Part shown: one piece after another, positions 23,261 to 32,324 of the stretch
Layout: the number at the start of each line of letters is the position of its first letter
Position numbering within the stretch: position 1 is the first letter of the stretch
Assembly: GCF_002860165.1 (NCBI RefSeq)
Contig: NZ_PGUZ01000048.1
Coordinates: 1 to 43,009 of the forward strand
DNA: 43,009 bases
Source: Bacillus sp. V3-13
Lineage (GTDB): Bacteria; Bacillota; Bacilli; Bacillales; Cytobacillaceae
Reading direction: 5' to 3'
Notes under the pieces: model-generated
Seen by the model: the letters and a program-made list of their open reading frames with translations, nothing else
Told to the model about the DNA's origin: nothing
The model's database searches: none
Made by a program: the position numbers and the translations under genes

Positions 23261-24862
23261 ATGAAGCAATTATCAATTCGCTGGAAAATCACGATTTTGT
23301 CCTATGTAGTCGTGATCTTTTCTTTATTGATAGGCGGGATCATCATCATCGCAAATATCCAGCAAAAAGAGGAAAGAGATTTGCGGATAAGATCGATGAA
23401 TACGGCAAGAACCGTCGCAGAGCTATCCGATGTCAAGCAGGCTGTCCAGGAACCGAATGGCTGGGACAAGGTCAATCCGATCGTGGAAGAAATCCGCATT
23501 ATTAATGAAACGGATTATATTATTGTCATGAACATGGAGCGAATCCGCTATTCACATCCGGCGAAAGAGTTAATCGGCAAACGTTCGATAGGCGAAGATG
23601 AAGAACCCGCTTTTGCAGAACATATCTATTTTTCAAAGGCAAAGGGTGAAATTGGCACCGTTCTTCGTGCGTTTATTCCGATAAAAGATGAAGATTTAAA
23701 TCAAATTGGCGTCGTCGTTGTTGGCAATCGGATTCCGAGCTTCCAGGAAATCATGGTTGAATTAATTGATGAAATTCAATTTATTGTCTTATTAACATTG
23801 ATCTTTGGGTTAATCGGGTCATTGATGCTCGCCCATCATATTAAAAAGCAAATGTTTCAATTGGAGCCTCATCAAATCAAACGCATGTTTGAAGAGCGGA
23901 CGGCCACATTTCATTCAATGAATGAAGGTGTGATTGCCATCGATAATCAGGAAATCATTACGATTTTTAATGAAAAGGCGAAGCTGATTTTCAGCGTAAA
24001 AGGAGACGTTGTCGGCAAGCCGATTCGCACCGTGCTAAAAGATACAAGGCTCCCGGAAATTGTCGAGAAAAACAAGGCGGTTTATAATGAAGAAATAGAG
24101 GTGAGCGGAAAAGTCATTGTCAGCAACCGGATTCCGATATTGATCAATAACAAAACGGTCGGTGCCGTCGCAATCTTCCAGGATCGTACTGAAGTGGCAA
24201 AACTCGCCGAAGAATTAACGGGTGTAAAAAATTTTGTTGAAGCACTAAGGGTGCAAAATCATGAGCATATGAACAAGCTTCATACGATCGCCGGCCTCAT
24301 TCAGCTTGGAAAATCGGACAAGGCATTGGAGCACGCTTTTAATGCGTCGGAAGAACAAGAAAGCTTAACAAACTTTTTAAATAAAGCGATCAAGAACGAC
24401 GCTGTGGCAGGGCTGCTTTTGAGTAAAGTAAGCAGGGGAAAAGAGCTGGGAATCCAGGTAGTAATTGACCAGAATAGCCATCTGGAAAGGTTTCCGTATC
24501 AGCTTGACCAGCACGATTTTGTCGTGTTATTGGGGAACCTGATCGAAAACGCCTTTGGATCATTTGAAATCGGAGAAATAGAGAATAAAAGAATCGATAT
24601 TAGCCTTGAACAGTCAGGGGATGTGTGCGCAATCCTAATTGAAGATAACGGATGCGGAATCAACGAAGAACATCTTTCAAGGGTATTTGAAAAAGGTTTT
24701 ACCGTAAATAAACGTGGTGGCACAGGCTACGGGCTTTATCTGGTTAAACAAATCGTCGAAAAAGGGAGAGGCCAAATCGAGGTTTCATCTTTTCCTGGTG
24801 AAGGCACATCTTTTACGATAACCTTCCCAATGGGAGCGGAGGAGGGATTGTATGGCACATAA
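23261..24862 (+). CDS. dctS: C4-dicarboxylate sensor histidine kinase (CitA/DcuS family)
   Basis: The 533-residue product has TM1 (about 12-32), an extracytoplasmic sensor domain (about 33-165), TM2 (about 168-190), a cytoplasmic PAS domain (about 210-310), and a kinase core with the CitA-type phosphoacceptor region NHEHMNKLHTIAGL, N box LIENAFGS, G1 EDNGCGI and G2 GTGYGLYLVK. It should sense fumarate, succinate or malate together with DctB and phosphorylate DctR. ATG at 23261 is best placed relative to AGGGG; a GTG at 23252 overlaps that ribosome binding site. It overlaps dctR by 11 bases. Confidence 0.92.
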   Translation: MKQLSIRWKITILSYVVVIFSLLIGGIIIIANIQQKEERDLRIRSMNTARTVAELSDVKQAVQEPNGWDKVNPIVEEIRIINETDYIIVMNMERIRYSHPAKELIGKRSIGEDEEPAFAEHIYFSKAKGEIGTVLRAFIPIKDEDLNQIGVVVVGNRIPSFQEIMVELIDEIQFIVLLTLIFGLIGSLMLAHHIKKQMFQLEPHQIKRMFEERTATFHSMNEGVIAIDNQEIITIFNEKAKLIFSVKGDVVGKPIRTVLKDTRLPEIVEKNKAVYNEEIEVSGKVIVSNRIPILINNKTVGAVAIFQDRTEVAKLAEELTGVKNFVEALRVQNHEHMNKLHTIAGLIQLGKSDKALEHAFNASEEQESLTNFLNKAIKNDAVAGLLLSKVSRGKELGIQVVIDQNSHLERFPYQLDQHDFVVLLGNLIENAFGSFEIGEIENKRIDISLEQSGDVCAILIEDNGCGINEEHLSRVFEKGFTVNKRGGTGYGLYLVKQIVEKGRGQIEVSSFPGEGTSFTITFPMGAEEGLYGT

Positions 24863-25541
24863 AGAGGAAATTAAAGTGCTGCTGATTGAAGATGATCCAA
24901 TGGTCCAGGAAGTAAATAAAGAATTTATTACAAGTGTCAGCGGCTTTAAGGTAGTCGCAGTAGCCGGAAATGGCGAAGAGGGAATCAAGCTTGTGAAAAA
25001 ATTGAATCCAGAGCTCGTGATCCTCGATATTTTTATGCCCAAAAAAGACGGTATCAAGACGCTTCAGGAATTTAGAAAACAAAATCTGAACTCCGATGTG
25101 ATCGTCGTATCGGCTGCCAAAGACCGTGAAACGATCAAGTTGATGCTGCAAAATGGCGCTATGGATTATATTATTAAACCGTTTAAGCTGCAGCGGATGC
25201 AACAGGCTTTGGAGAAGTATCGCCAATACAGAATCAGCATGAGAGATTCAGGAACCATTTCCCAGGAGCAGCTGGATCTGCTGCTGTATGCGGAACAACC
25301 GAAGGTAACAGATCCTCAGTTACCAAAAGGCCTAAATGAATTTACGTTAAATGAGATTACCAGCTATTTGCAGAAGCAATCTGAACCGCGTTCTGCAGAA
25401 GAGGTAGCCAGCGGCATCGGAATCGCGCGGGTAACGGCCCGACGTTATTTAGATTATCTGGATAAAAGTGGCGTGATTAAGCTGGATGTCCAGTATGGAG
25501 GGGTTGGCAGGCCGATTAATCGCTACGTACTCAGTAAGTGA
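24852..25541 (+). CDS. dctR: Response regulator of C4-dicarboxylate uptake (CitB family)
   Basis: The 229-residue product has a receiver domain (1-125) with Asp14/Asp15, phosphoacceptor Asp59 (LVILDIFMPKKDG) and the KPF lysine, then a C-terminal winged-helix domain typical of the CitB/DcuR type (EEVASGIGIARVTARRYLDYL). It should activate dctP transcription when phosphorylated by DctS. ATG at 24852 follows GGAGCGGAGGAG. Confidence 0.93.
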   Translation: MAHKEEIKVLLIEDDPMVQEVNKEFITSVSGFKVVAVAGNGEEGIKLVKKLNPELVILDIFMPKKDGIKTLQEFRKQNLNSDVIVVSAAKDRETIKLMLQNGAMDYIIKPFKLQRMQQALEKYRQYRISMRDSGTISQEQLDLLLYAEQPKVTDPQLPKGLNEFTLNEITSYLQKQSEPRSAEEVASGIGIARVTARRYLDYLDKSGVIKLDVQYGGVGRPINRYVLSK

Positions 25542-25647
25542 ATGTCCTTCCTGTTTGCCACGCACAAGGCACCTTTTCAGCAGTTGGTTGAAAATAGACC
25601 AAAATGAACAAAATATCCGTTATGACCATAAACTTCCCACCCTTTAA

Positions 25648-25661
25648 TGAAAACGCTATCA
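25648..25661 (+). promoter_or_regulatory. Catabolite-responsive element (cre) upstream of dctP
   Basis: TGAAAACGCTATCA matches the cre consensus TGWAANCGNTNWCA at every position. It lies about 60 bases before the dctP start, between dctR and dctP, and predicts CcpA repression as for B. subtilis dctP. Confidence 0.82.
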
Positions 25662-25719
25662 TTCAGTTATGAACATGGGATGGCAGAAATTTTTCAGGCA
25701 AATAAGGGGAGGGGTTTAA

Positions 25720-26994
25720 ATGAAGTTAAAACCGTTATTCAAGAATTTAACCTTTCAAGTTTTGACTGCAATTTTTATAGGTGTGATGGTTGGTCTGATC
25801 TGGCCTGGTGTCGGAAAAGAAATGAAACCAATAGGGGACACATTTATAAATGCGGTAAAAATGGTGATTGCACCGATTATTTTCTTAACAATCGTCCTCG
25901 GAATCGCAAAAATGGGCGATATGAAAAAAGTCGGCAAGGTCGGCGGAAAAGCGTTCATCTATTTTGAAGTCGTCACCACTTTAGCATTAGCAATTGGTCT
26001 CATCGTTGTTAATGTTGTAAAGCCCGGTGCAGGCTTGAATTTTAATGAACTTGAAAAAGGCGATGTCTCACAATATACGCAAAATGGCGGCGAGGGTCTT
26101 AATTGGATCGAGTTCATCACCCACATTGTTCCTCCCAATATGTTCGATGCATTTGCAAAGGGTGATATTTTACAAGTATTATTCTTTTCGATTTTGTTTG
26201 GAGTAGGTCTGGCAGCTCTTGGGGAAAAAGGAAAGGGCCTTATTGATTTCCTCGATAAACTGTCGCTCGTGTTCTTCAAGATTATCGGATATGTTATGAA
26301 AGCGGCTCCAATTGGCGCTTTTGGTGCAATGGCTTATACAATTGGCAATTTTGGGCTCGCCTCATTGGTACCGTTGGCTAAATTAATGATGTCCGTCTAT
26401 ATCACGATGTTCCTATTCATTTTTGTCGTTTTAAATATAATTTGTAAAGCATATGGCTTTAGCCTCTGGAATTACTTAAAGTTTATTAAGGACGAAATCC
26501 TGATCGTACTTGGCACAAGTTCGTCAGAATCAGTGTTGCCAAGAATGATGGACAAAATGGAACGTTACGGATGTTCGAAATCGGTTGTCGGGCTTGTGAT
26601 CCCAACAGGCTATTCGTTTAACCTTGATGGAACTTCCATATATTTATCGATGGCAGTTGTCTTTCTTGCCCAAGTATTCGGTGTAGACCTGTCAATCGGG
26701 CAGCAAATTACAGTTCTCCTGGTGTTAATGCTGACATCGAAAGGGGCTGCCGGCGTGACAGGCAGCGGATTTATCGTCCTCGCTTCGACTCTGGCAGCAT
26801 TGCAGGTAATTCCTCTCGAAGGGCTGGCATTGCTTCTTGGTGTCGACCGGTTCATGAGTGAAGGAAGAGCGATTGTAAACCTGATTGGAAACGGAATCGC
26901 CACTATCGTTGTGGCAAAAAGTGAAAAGGAATTTGACGAAACGAAGAGCGGAATGGCTATTTCAGAAATGAAGGACTTGCAAAAAGCTGTCTAA
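25720..26994 (+). CDS. dctP: C4-dicarboxylate:cation symporter (DAACS family)
   Basis: The 424-residue membrane protein belongs to the dicarboxylate/amino acid:cation symporter family: TSSSESVLPRMM, PTGYSFNLDGTSIYLSMA, TSKGAAGVTGSGFIVLA and GVDRFMSEGRAIVNLIGNG are the re-entrant-loop and substrate-binding motifs. It imports succinate, fumarate and malate with H+ or Na+. ATG at 25720 follows AAGGGGAGGGG. Control by DctSR and by a perfect cre is expected. A long terminator follows. Confidence 0.95.
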   Translation: MKLKPLFKNLTFQVLTAIFIGVMVGLIWPGVGKEMKPIGDTFINAVKMVIAPIIFLTIVLGIAKMGDMKKVGKVGGKAFIYFEVVTTLALAIGLIVVNVVKPGAGLNFNELEKGDVSQYTQNGGEGLNWIEFITHIVPPNMFDAFAKGDILQVLFFSILFGVGLAALGEKGKGLIDFLDKLSLVFFKIIGYVMKAAPIGAFGAMAYTIGNFGLASLVPLAKLMMSVYITMFLFIFVVLNIICKAYGFSLWNYLKFIKDEILIVLGTSSSESVLPRMMDKMERYGCSKSVVGLVIPTGYSFNLDGTSIYLSMAVVFLAQVFGVDLSIGQQITVLLVLMLTSKGAAGVTGSGFIVLASTLAALQVIPLEGLALLLGVDRFMSEGRAIVNLIGNGIATIVVAKSEKEFDETKSGMAISEMKDLQKAV

Positions 26995-27035
26995 ATAAAG
27001 AAGCTGTTGACCACTATGAAGGGTCAGCAAGCAAT

Positions 27036-27095
27036 AAATCCCGCTGAGTAAGCAGCCTTAGGAAAATGCCGGCTGTTGCTTAGGGGGATTTTTTG
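27036..27095 (+). terminator. Terminator after dctP
   Basis: A long imperfect stem: AATCCCGCTGAGTAAGCAGCC pairs with GGCTGTTGCTTAGGGGGATT, followed by TTTT. A second small hairpin (GTTGACC/GGGTCAGC) lies just before it. Confidence 0.75.
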
Positions 27096-27242
27096 TGGAT
27101 TCCGAACGGGAGTCAGCCGCATGCACGCGTGAAAACTGGGTTCGTTCAATAAACTTGTGCTATTATTAATAGTATAAATTACATAAGTTCAACTTTTGAT
27201 TTGAATGTTTTTTGACCGTATAAACCAGGGGGATTGAGTGGA

Positions 27243-27800
27243 TTGCAGAACCGTGAAGTTTCGTTAAGAGAAAGAAGTATCGTGTTTATCGGGTTTATGG
27301 GTGTGGGGAAAACGACGATCGGCAAGCTTGTGGCTAAAAAACTTTACCGCGATTTTATCGATATCGATGAACAAATTGAAAAGGAATTCAATATGCCGGT
27401 TTCACAGATTTTTCAAAAAATTGGCGAGAAGGCATTTAGGGAAAAAGAGAAAAATTTAATCATTGAATTGTCCAAGCAAAAATTACATATTATCTCTGTC
27501 GGCGGCGGGGCTTTTTTACAAGAGGAAATCAGGGAAGCATGCCTGGCCTCCTGCATCGTTTTCTTTCTCGATTTATCCTGGGAATCATGGAAAGAAAGAA
27601 TAAGCCTGATTATCGATAGCCGCCCTGTTTTACAAGGAAGATCAATTGACGATATAAAAGAACTGTTTTATAAGCGGCAAGAAATATATTCCACACACCA
27701 TTCAAAAGTTCAAACAGACAATCACAACAGCGAGGAAGTAGCAGATTATATTGTAGATTCATTGAAACTGGCATGGGATTTATATGAGCCCAACAAATAA
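27243..27800 (+). CDS. aroK: Shikimate kinase
   Basis: The 185-residue product has the P-loop GFMGVGKTT, DIDEQIE with the shikimate-binding Asp, EKAFREKE (the GxxFR element), SVGGGA and the lid RPVLQGR. It is close to B. subtilis AroK in length and features. It phosphorylates shikimate on the way to chorismate. TTG at 27243 is preferred because GGGGG at 27228-27232 is ten bases upstream; the TTG at 27234 sits too close to that element. The gene stands alone. Confidence 0.9.
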   Translation: MQNREVSLRERSIVFIGFMGVGKTTIGKLVAKKLYRDFIDIDEQIEKEFNMPVSQIFQKIGEKAFREKEKNLIIELSKQKLHIISVGGGAFLQEEIREACLASCIVFFLDLSWESWKERISLIIDSRPVLQGRSIDDIKELFYKRQEIYSTHHSKVQTDNHNSEEVADYIVDSLKLAWDLYEPNK

Positions 27801-27889
27801 CAGTTGCAGCAATTGATCCGGGATGTTCTCTCGTTTAGCCATTCTTCACATCACAAGGATTTCTTATCTCCCTGATCAGCCGCGTATGA

Positions 27890-27967
27890 ACTGGTGAAAA
27901 TGGCAAACGTTCAGATCGCTATCAATATGATATTGACCTTTTTGGAGAAACAAGTGAAATCATATAA
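27890..27967 (+). pseudogene. Possible remnant of a degraded gene's 3' end
   Basis: A 25-codon open frame without a start reads TGENGKRSDRYQYDIDLFGE and four more residues to a TAA, just after an in-frame TGA. The composition looks protein-like, unlike random AT-rich sequence, but I do not recognise the family. It lies directly before the orphan EIIA gene and may mark a deletion. Confidence 0.3.
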
Positions 27968-27988
27968 ATAAGAAAGTGAAGTGACGGG

Positions 27989-28420
27989 ATGCTGCCTCTA
28001 AACGAAAATTTAATCTGTTTGGATGTTGAAGCAGAAACGCCGGTAGAAGCAATAAGAAAGGCAGGGGCGCTGTTAGTGCAAGAAGGTAAAGTGGAAGAGC
28101 GTTATGTCGATGCCATGGTGCAAGGGTTTAATGATTTTGGACCTTATATGGCTGTCGCACCATCAATTGCGATTCCGCACGCAAGACCGGAACAAGGCGT
28201 TCTTGAACAGAGTCTGGCCCTGATACGCCTTAAAAATCCAGTTTTTTTTGGACACCATAGCAATGATCCTATTAAGCTAGTCTTCGCTGTCTGTGGAACT
28301 GATGGAATGAGTCACACAGAAATATTGCAATTACTGGCCGCTGTATTGAGAGACGAGAAAAAACTGGAAATTATTATGCGTGCACACAGTAAAGAGGACA
28401 TTATTTCAATTCTGGATTAA
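27989..28420 (+). CDS. Orphan PTS EIIA component (fructose/mannitol/ascorbate class)
   Basis: The 143-residue single-domain product has the EIIA_2 active site SIAIPHARPEQGV with the phosphorylated His64, and the family motif DPIKLVFAVCG...HTEILQLLA. It would take phosphate from HPr and pass it to an EIIB; neither EIIB nor EIIC is in the window. It may serve a system encoded elsewhere, or act as a regulatory EIIA. ATG at 27989 follows AAGTGACGGG. A possible gene remnant lies just upstream, so a larger operon may have been lost. Confidence 0.87.
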   Translation: MLPLNENLICLDVEAETPVEAIRKAGALLVQEGKVEERYVDAMVQGFNDFGPYMAVAPSIAIPHARPEQGVLEQSLALIRLKNPVFFGHHSNDPIKLVFAVCGTDGMSHTEILQLLAAVLRDEKKLEIIMRAHSKEDIISILD

Positions 28421-28503
28421 AGGGATAAATACAACATAAATTTTTCATTAGAGAAAAACTGGCACGGAACAAGGTTAAATGCCATACAGTTTCAATTATC
28501 GAT

Positions 28504-28558
28504 TAAAAAAATGCTTCTGCCAGCAGTGTTGCTAATAAACTGGCAGAAGCATTTTTTT
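28504..28558. terminator. Bidirectional terminator between EIIA and tatA
   Basis: AAAAATGCTTCTGCCAG pairs perfectly with CTGGCAGAAGCATTTTT. T/A runs on both exits serve the EIIA gene (plus) and the tatA operon (minus). Confidence 0.92.
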
Positions 28559-28763
28559 AAACGTTTTTCTTTTTTAGATCTGTTTGCTTTTCTTCTAATT
28601 CAAATTCAGACGTTACTTCGTCTACAACATCTTTAGTAGAATTTTTAAATTCTTTCAAAGTTTGTCCAACTGCACGCCCTAATTGAGGCAGCTTCGACGG
28701 CCCGAAAATGATTAAAGCAAGAATCAGAATGATGATTAAACCCGGTATACCGATATTCGCCAT
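28557..28763 (-). CDS. tatA: Twin-arginine translocase subunit TatA
   Basis: The 68-residue product has an N-terminal membrane helix ([19 protein letters not shown]), the conserved FGP hinge, then [16 protein letters not shown] forming the amphipathic helix and a charged tail. It forms the protein-conducting assembly of the Tat pathway together with TatC. It is the last gene of a minus-strand operon that begins with tatC and includes a Tat-signal oxidoreductase subunit, so it appears dedicated to exporting that enzyme. Confidence 0.95.
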   Translation of the reverse strand: MANIGIPGLIIILILALIIFGPSKLPQLGRAVGQTLKEFKNSTKDVVDEVTSEFELEEKQTDLKKKNV

Positions 28764-28786
28764 TGCTCTTCACCTCAAATAATCTA

Positions 28787-30505
28787 TTAAACTAATGATC
28801 CGCCGTTAGCCAGGTATTTCTCAATTCCTTCAGCTGCACGGTAAGCCAGTGCTCCAACTGTGTTCGTTGGATTGTAACCGGAGTTATGCGGGAATGCAGA
28901 AGCTCCTGGTACAAACACGTTTTCACAATCCCACATTTGCAGATAGCTGTTTAACACGCTTGTTTGCGGGTTATCCCCCATGATCACTCCACCTGTATTA
29001 TGTGTGGATTGATAGTTGCGAATATCGTAATCCTTAACATCTTCTCCACCTTTAAGGATATGAGTCGCACCCATTTCTTTCATAATTTCTTCGGACTTAT
29101 CACCCATGAACTTCATCAGGTTGCGGTCCTGGTCTTTCCAGTTGAAAGTCATCCGTAATAAAGGATCTCCGAAAGCATCTTTATATGTTGGATCCAGATC
29201 AATGTAATTGTCCTGGAATGGCAAACTCGCACCTTGGGCTGCAATAATCAGGTTTCTATTTGCATAGAACGTAGATTTGTCCTTAAATTCTTTACCCCAG
29301 GTCGGTGTGCCAGGTGGAACCCAGTTGTTCGCAATCGGCCGGTCGCCAAGATGGGTGATATGAATCGTTGCCCCGTGCAGGAAATTTAAATTTGAATGGT
29401 CAAAGAAATCACCATTAAAATCGTCAATTTGTGCACCAAGTGCACCAGCGCCACCGTAAAGGTTGAATTCATTATCATCAAAAAATCCTCTTGCACGGCC
29501 AAGGTATGTTTGGTAGGCATAGTTTTTGCCGACAACACCTGTCCCAGTGTTTGGATCATATAGTTTACCCAATTGAGAGTTTAATAGAATCTTAATGTTG
29601 TTTAATTGATAAGCCGATACAACGACAACTTCAGCCGGCTGGATAAATTCTTCACCTGTGCGGGTATCCACATATAGAACGCCAGTAGCGCGGCCATTAC
29701 TATGGATAACCTTCCGTACAACTGAATGTGTACGGACTTCGAAATTGCCTGTTTCTTTGGCAACAGGAAGAACCGTTACAATCGGTGAAGCTTTTGCGCC
29801 ATATTCACAGCCGAAACGCTCACAGAAACCACAATACTGACATGCTCCGCGGCTGATGCCATCTGGATTTGTATAATTTTGTGACAGGTTGTTAGAAGGC
29901 ATATGGTACGGATGATAACCAAGTTTTTTGGTTGCATCTTTAAACAACTTAGTAACCGGTGTTTCAATCATCGGCGGGTTTGGATACTCGATTTGCGGCG
30001 CATCTGGTAATGGATTCGGTTCACCCGATATTCCGGTCATCAAATCAAATTTATCAAAATAAGGCTTCAATTCATCATAAGTAATACCCCAGTCCTGCAA
30101 TTGCATTCCTTGAGGGATTTTATCTTTTCCATACCGTTCAACCGTTTTTGAATATATTTCAAAATCGTATGGAAGGAAGCGGAATGTTTGTCCATTCCAG
30201 TGCATACCTGAACCACCGACACCGTCCCCGATTAGGAAAGAACCCCATTCACGGTACGGTAAAGCTTTTTGTTTCATGTTGTGGCGGAATGTGACGGTTT
30301 CCTTTGACATATCCTGCATCATTTCTTTGCGCTCCGCGTAACGCAGTTCGTCATGAGCCATGAAATAGTCTTCTGTAGAGCGTTCTTTTCCGCGTTCAAT
30401 GCCAACAACTTTATATCCTTTACGAGCCAGTTCGGCTGCGATGATGCCTCCAACCCAGCCTACACCGACTACTACGATGTCCGTTTTTGGTAATTGTGTA
30501 GCCAT
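28787..30505 (-). CDS. GMC oxidoreductase, gluconate-2-dehydrogenase-like flavoprotein subunit
   Basis: The 572-residue product has an N-terminal FAD-binding motif (VVVGVGWVGGIIAAELARKG), GVGGSGMHWNG, and the C-terminal GMC active-site region with STHNTGG and HNSGYNPTNTVGALAYR. A cysteine cluster C-x2-C-x2-C-x4-C (Cys222, 225, 228, 233) in the middle resembles the Fe-S-associated cysteines of FAD-dependent glucose and sorbitol dehydrogenases. It lacks a signal peptide, so it is presumably carried out by the Tat-signal small subunit encoded just upstream. Substrate is unknown: gluconate, 2-keto sugar acids or other polyols are possible. No cytochrome c subunit is encoded in the operon. ATG at 30505 follows AAAGGGTGAAAG. 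Confidence 0.9.
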   Translation of the reverse strand: MATQLPKTDIVVVGVGWVGGIIAAELARKGYKVVGIERGKERSTEDYFMAHDELRYAERKEMMQDMSKETVTFRHNMKQKALPYREWGSFLIGDGVGGSGMHWNGQTFRFLPYDFEIYSKTVERYGKDKIPQGMQLQDWGITYDELKPYFDKFDLMTGISGEPNPLPDAPQIEYPNPPMIETPVTKLFKDATKKLGYHPYHMPSNNLSQNYTNPDGISRGACQYCGFCERFGCEYGAKASPIVTVLPVAKETGNFEVRTHSVVRKVIHSNGRATGVLYVDTRTGEEFIQPAEVVVVSAYQLNNIKILLNSQLGKLYDPNTGTGVVGKNYAYQTYLGRARGFFDDNEFNLYGGAGALGAQIDDFNGDFFDHSNLNFLHGATIHITHLGDRPIANNWVPPGTPTWGKEFKDKSTFYANRNLIIAAQGASLPFQDNYIDLDPTYKDAFGDPLLRMTFNWKDQDRNLMKFMGDKSEEIMKEMGATHILKGGEDVKDYDIRNYQSTHNTGGVIMGDNPQTSVLNSYLQMWDCENVFVPGASAFPHNSGYNPTNTVGALAYRAAEGIEKYLANGGSLV

Positions 30506-30524
30506 TCTCTTTCACCCTTTATCC

Positions 30525-31304
30525 TTAATGTTTATGTTGAGAATTCAAAGCTTTTGGTTCAACAGCGACAAATTCATCTTTACCGAGATGAGTGTATCCA
30601 GCCTGGTGTCCAGGGAAGTTTTTCATCTTCCATCCGGACATATCTTTATTACCGCCATACATTGGATCCGCATAGGCACCTTCAATCGTCACCTTGCGCA
30701 ATAAAGTAAAGAAGAATTTTGAAGTAACTGAACCATTGATTTTCACTTTATCCGCTTCAAAGTCTATTAAAATCTTAATCTGTTGCTCTTCTTCCAGTTC
30801 AGGAAACTTAGCTTTGAAACGCTTATTTGCTTCGTCGTTTAAAGCCATAATGCCAAGATCAAATATCTCCTGGCGCTTTAAGTGCGTTTGGTATCCCTGT
30901 TCAGGAACAGCTTCAGCAGGAGAAAATGGACCTGACATATATTCCTTCGTATTCATACCAAAAGGGCCAGCCAACTGGTGGTCAATATAGTAGGCAACAA
31001 GTAATTCTTTTGCGCCAGGACCGACTTCAGTTTTTGGGAAGATGACCTCTGCAGCTGCATCGATAACTTTAAATTGATCCGGAGTGAAGTACATTAAGGC
31101 CTGGTTAGGGTTAGAAGCCATCTCTGAATGATCCATGGCCGGCTTTGAAACCGGAGCGGCCGGCTTTTGACCAAGCAAGCTTCCAAGTGCGCCTCCGAGT
31201 ACAACGCCCCCGACAGTCAGACCAGAATTCCGGATAAAGGTACGTCTTGTCGACTTGTTTTCTTTTTTTACAACTTCTTTTTCGGACAATGAAAATTCCC
31301 CCAT
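30525..31304 (-). CDS. Gluconate 2-dehydrogenase subunit 3-like protein with Tat signal
   Basis: The 259-residue product carries a twin-arginine signal near the N-terminus (STRRTFIRNSG followed by a weakly hydrophobic Gly/Ala/Val stretch). The mature part belongs to the gluconate 2-dehydrogenase subunit 3 type, with a Phe-Thr-Pro-Asp-Gln opening and DAAAEVIFPKTEVGPGAKE. It is the small partner of the GMC subunit and probably guides it across the membrane. Its start at 31304 directly abuts the tatC stop at 31305. Confidence 0.9.
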   Translation of the reverse strand: MGEFSLSEKEVVKKENKSTRRTFIRNSGLTVGGVVLGGALGSLLGQKPAAPVSKPAMDHSEMASNPNQALMYFTPDQFKVIDAAAEVIFPKTEVGPGAKELLVAYYIDHQLAGPFGMNTKEYMSGPFSPAEAVPEQGYQTHLKRQEIFDLGIMALNDEANKRFKAKFPELEEEQQIKILIDFEADKVKINGSVTSKFFFTLLRKVTIEGAYADPMYGGNKDMSGWKMKNFPGHQAGYTHLGKDEFVAVEPKALNSQHKH

Positions 31305-32015
31305 CTATTTTCGTTTTAAAGACCAACTCGAAACTAAAATACTTATTTCAAAAAGTACCAGCAACGGGATAATAATCAGGAAATCAGAGATTAAATCCGG
31401 AGGCGAAATAAAAACACCTATAATGACCAGTACAAAATAAGCGGCTTTCCTCATTTTCCTCAAATAATTTGGAGTGATCATCCCCAACTTCGTCAAGAAA
31501 AGAACGACAACCGGCATCTCAAAAACAATCGCAACTGGAATAATAAGATTAAACATAAACGTAAAATACTGATTCATTCCATATGTTTCTGTTGCACCTA
31601 TTGTTTGATTGATCGTTGACATGAACTCCATCATTAAAGGGAATAAGATAAAGTAACTAAAGCAGGCACCTGCTAAAAATAAGAAAAATGAAACGGGAAT
31701 ATAGAAAAAGGTTCCTTTTGCTTCTTCCACCGTCATCCCCGGTTTTACAAAAAGCCAGATTTGGTGCAGTGCAATTGGTAATGTAATTAGAATGGAAATG
31801 AGGATGGCGCACTTAAAATAAATAAGTATCCCATCCGTAAAACCAAAAACATTCCAATCTATGTCTACAGCTGCAGGCTGTGATTTTATAAAGTTTAATA
31901 ACTTTGATGAAACACTAAAACCTATTCCTAAAGACACTAAAAACGACATTAGAACAATAATTAATCGTTTTCTTAACTCCGTTAAATGCTCCTCGAGAGT
32001 ATATTCCTTATCCAT
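31305..32015 (-). CDS. tatC: Twin-arginine translocase subunit TatC
   Basis: The 236-residue product has six transmembrane helices and the TatC signature regions: EHLTELRKRLI near the N-terminus with its conserved Glu, and FEMPVVVLFLTKLGMITP. It is the receptor for twin-arginine signals. The ATG at 32015 follows GGGTGG at a good spacing; a GTG at 32027 is in frame but overlaps that ribosome binding site. First gene of the tatC, small subunit, GMC, tatA operon. Confidence 0.95.
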   Translation of the reverse strand: MDKEYTLEEHLTELRKRLIIVLMSFLVSLGIGFSVSSKLLNFIKSQPAAVDIDWNVFGFTDGILIYFKCAILISILITLPIALHQIWLFVKPGMTVEEAKGTFFYIPVSFFLFLAGACFSYFILFPLMMEFMSTINQTIGATETYGMNQYFTFMFNLIIPVAIVFEMPVVVLFLTKLGMITPNYLRKMRKAAYFVLVIIGVFISPPDLISDFLIIIPLLVLFEISILVSSWSLKRK

Positions 32016-32324
32016 TTTGTTTACCACCCGTTAATTATGTAGTAAATTCATCCTCCGCTCTTTTATTTCGATCAAGATTTTTATGTATTAGAATATCGAT
32101 ATAATAATAGTTGGAATTTTTACTTTTTAAAAATAACAAACCAAAGTATTTATGTAGACATTCTGGTTGCATAAAAAGCGATACATCGAAATAAAAGTAA
32201 TGATTTTTCACAAACTTCAACAAAATATTACTAATTTCAACATAATTATAGTAATATAAACATATTGACATTCCAGTTTCTTGTATTATTATACTCCTCA
32301 AAAACTATTTGTAAATAAGTTATT

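Noticed and set aside
32035-32301. 88-codon minus-strand frame upstream of tatC
   Set aside because: TTG start, very AT-rich, dominated by Tyr and Asn codons expected by chance, and lying in the divergent promoter region.
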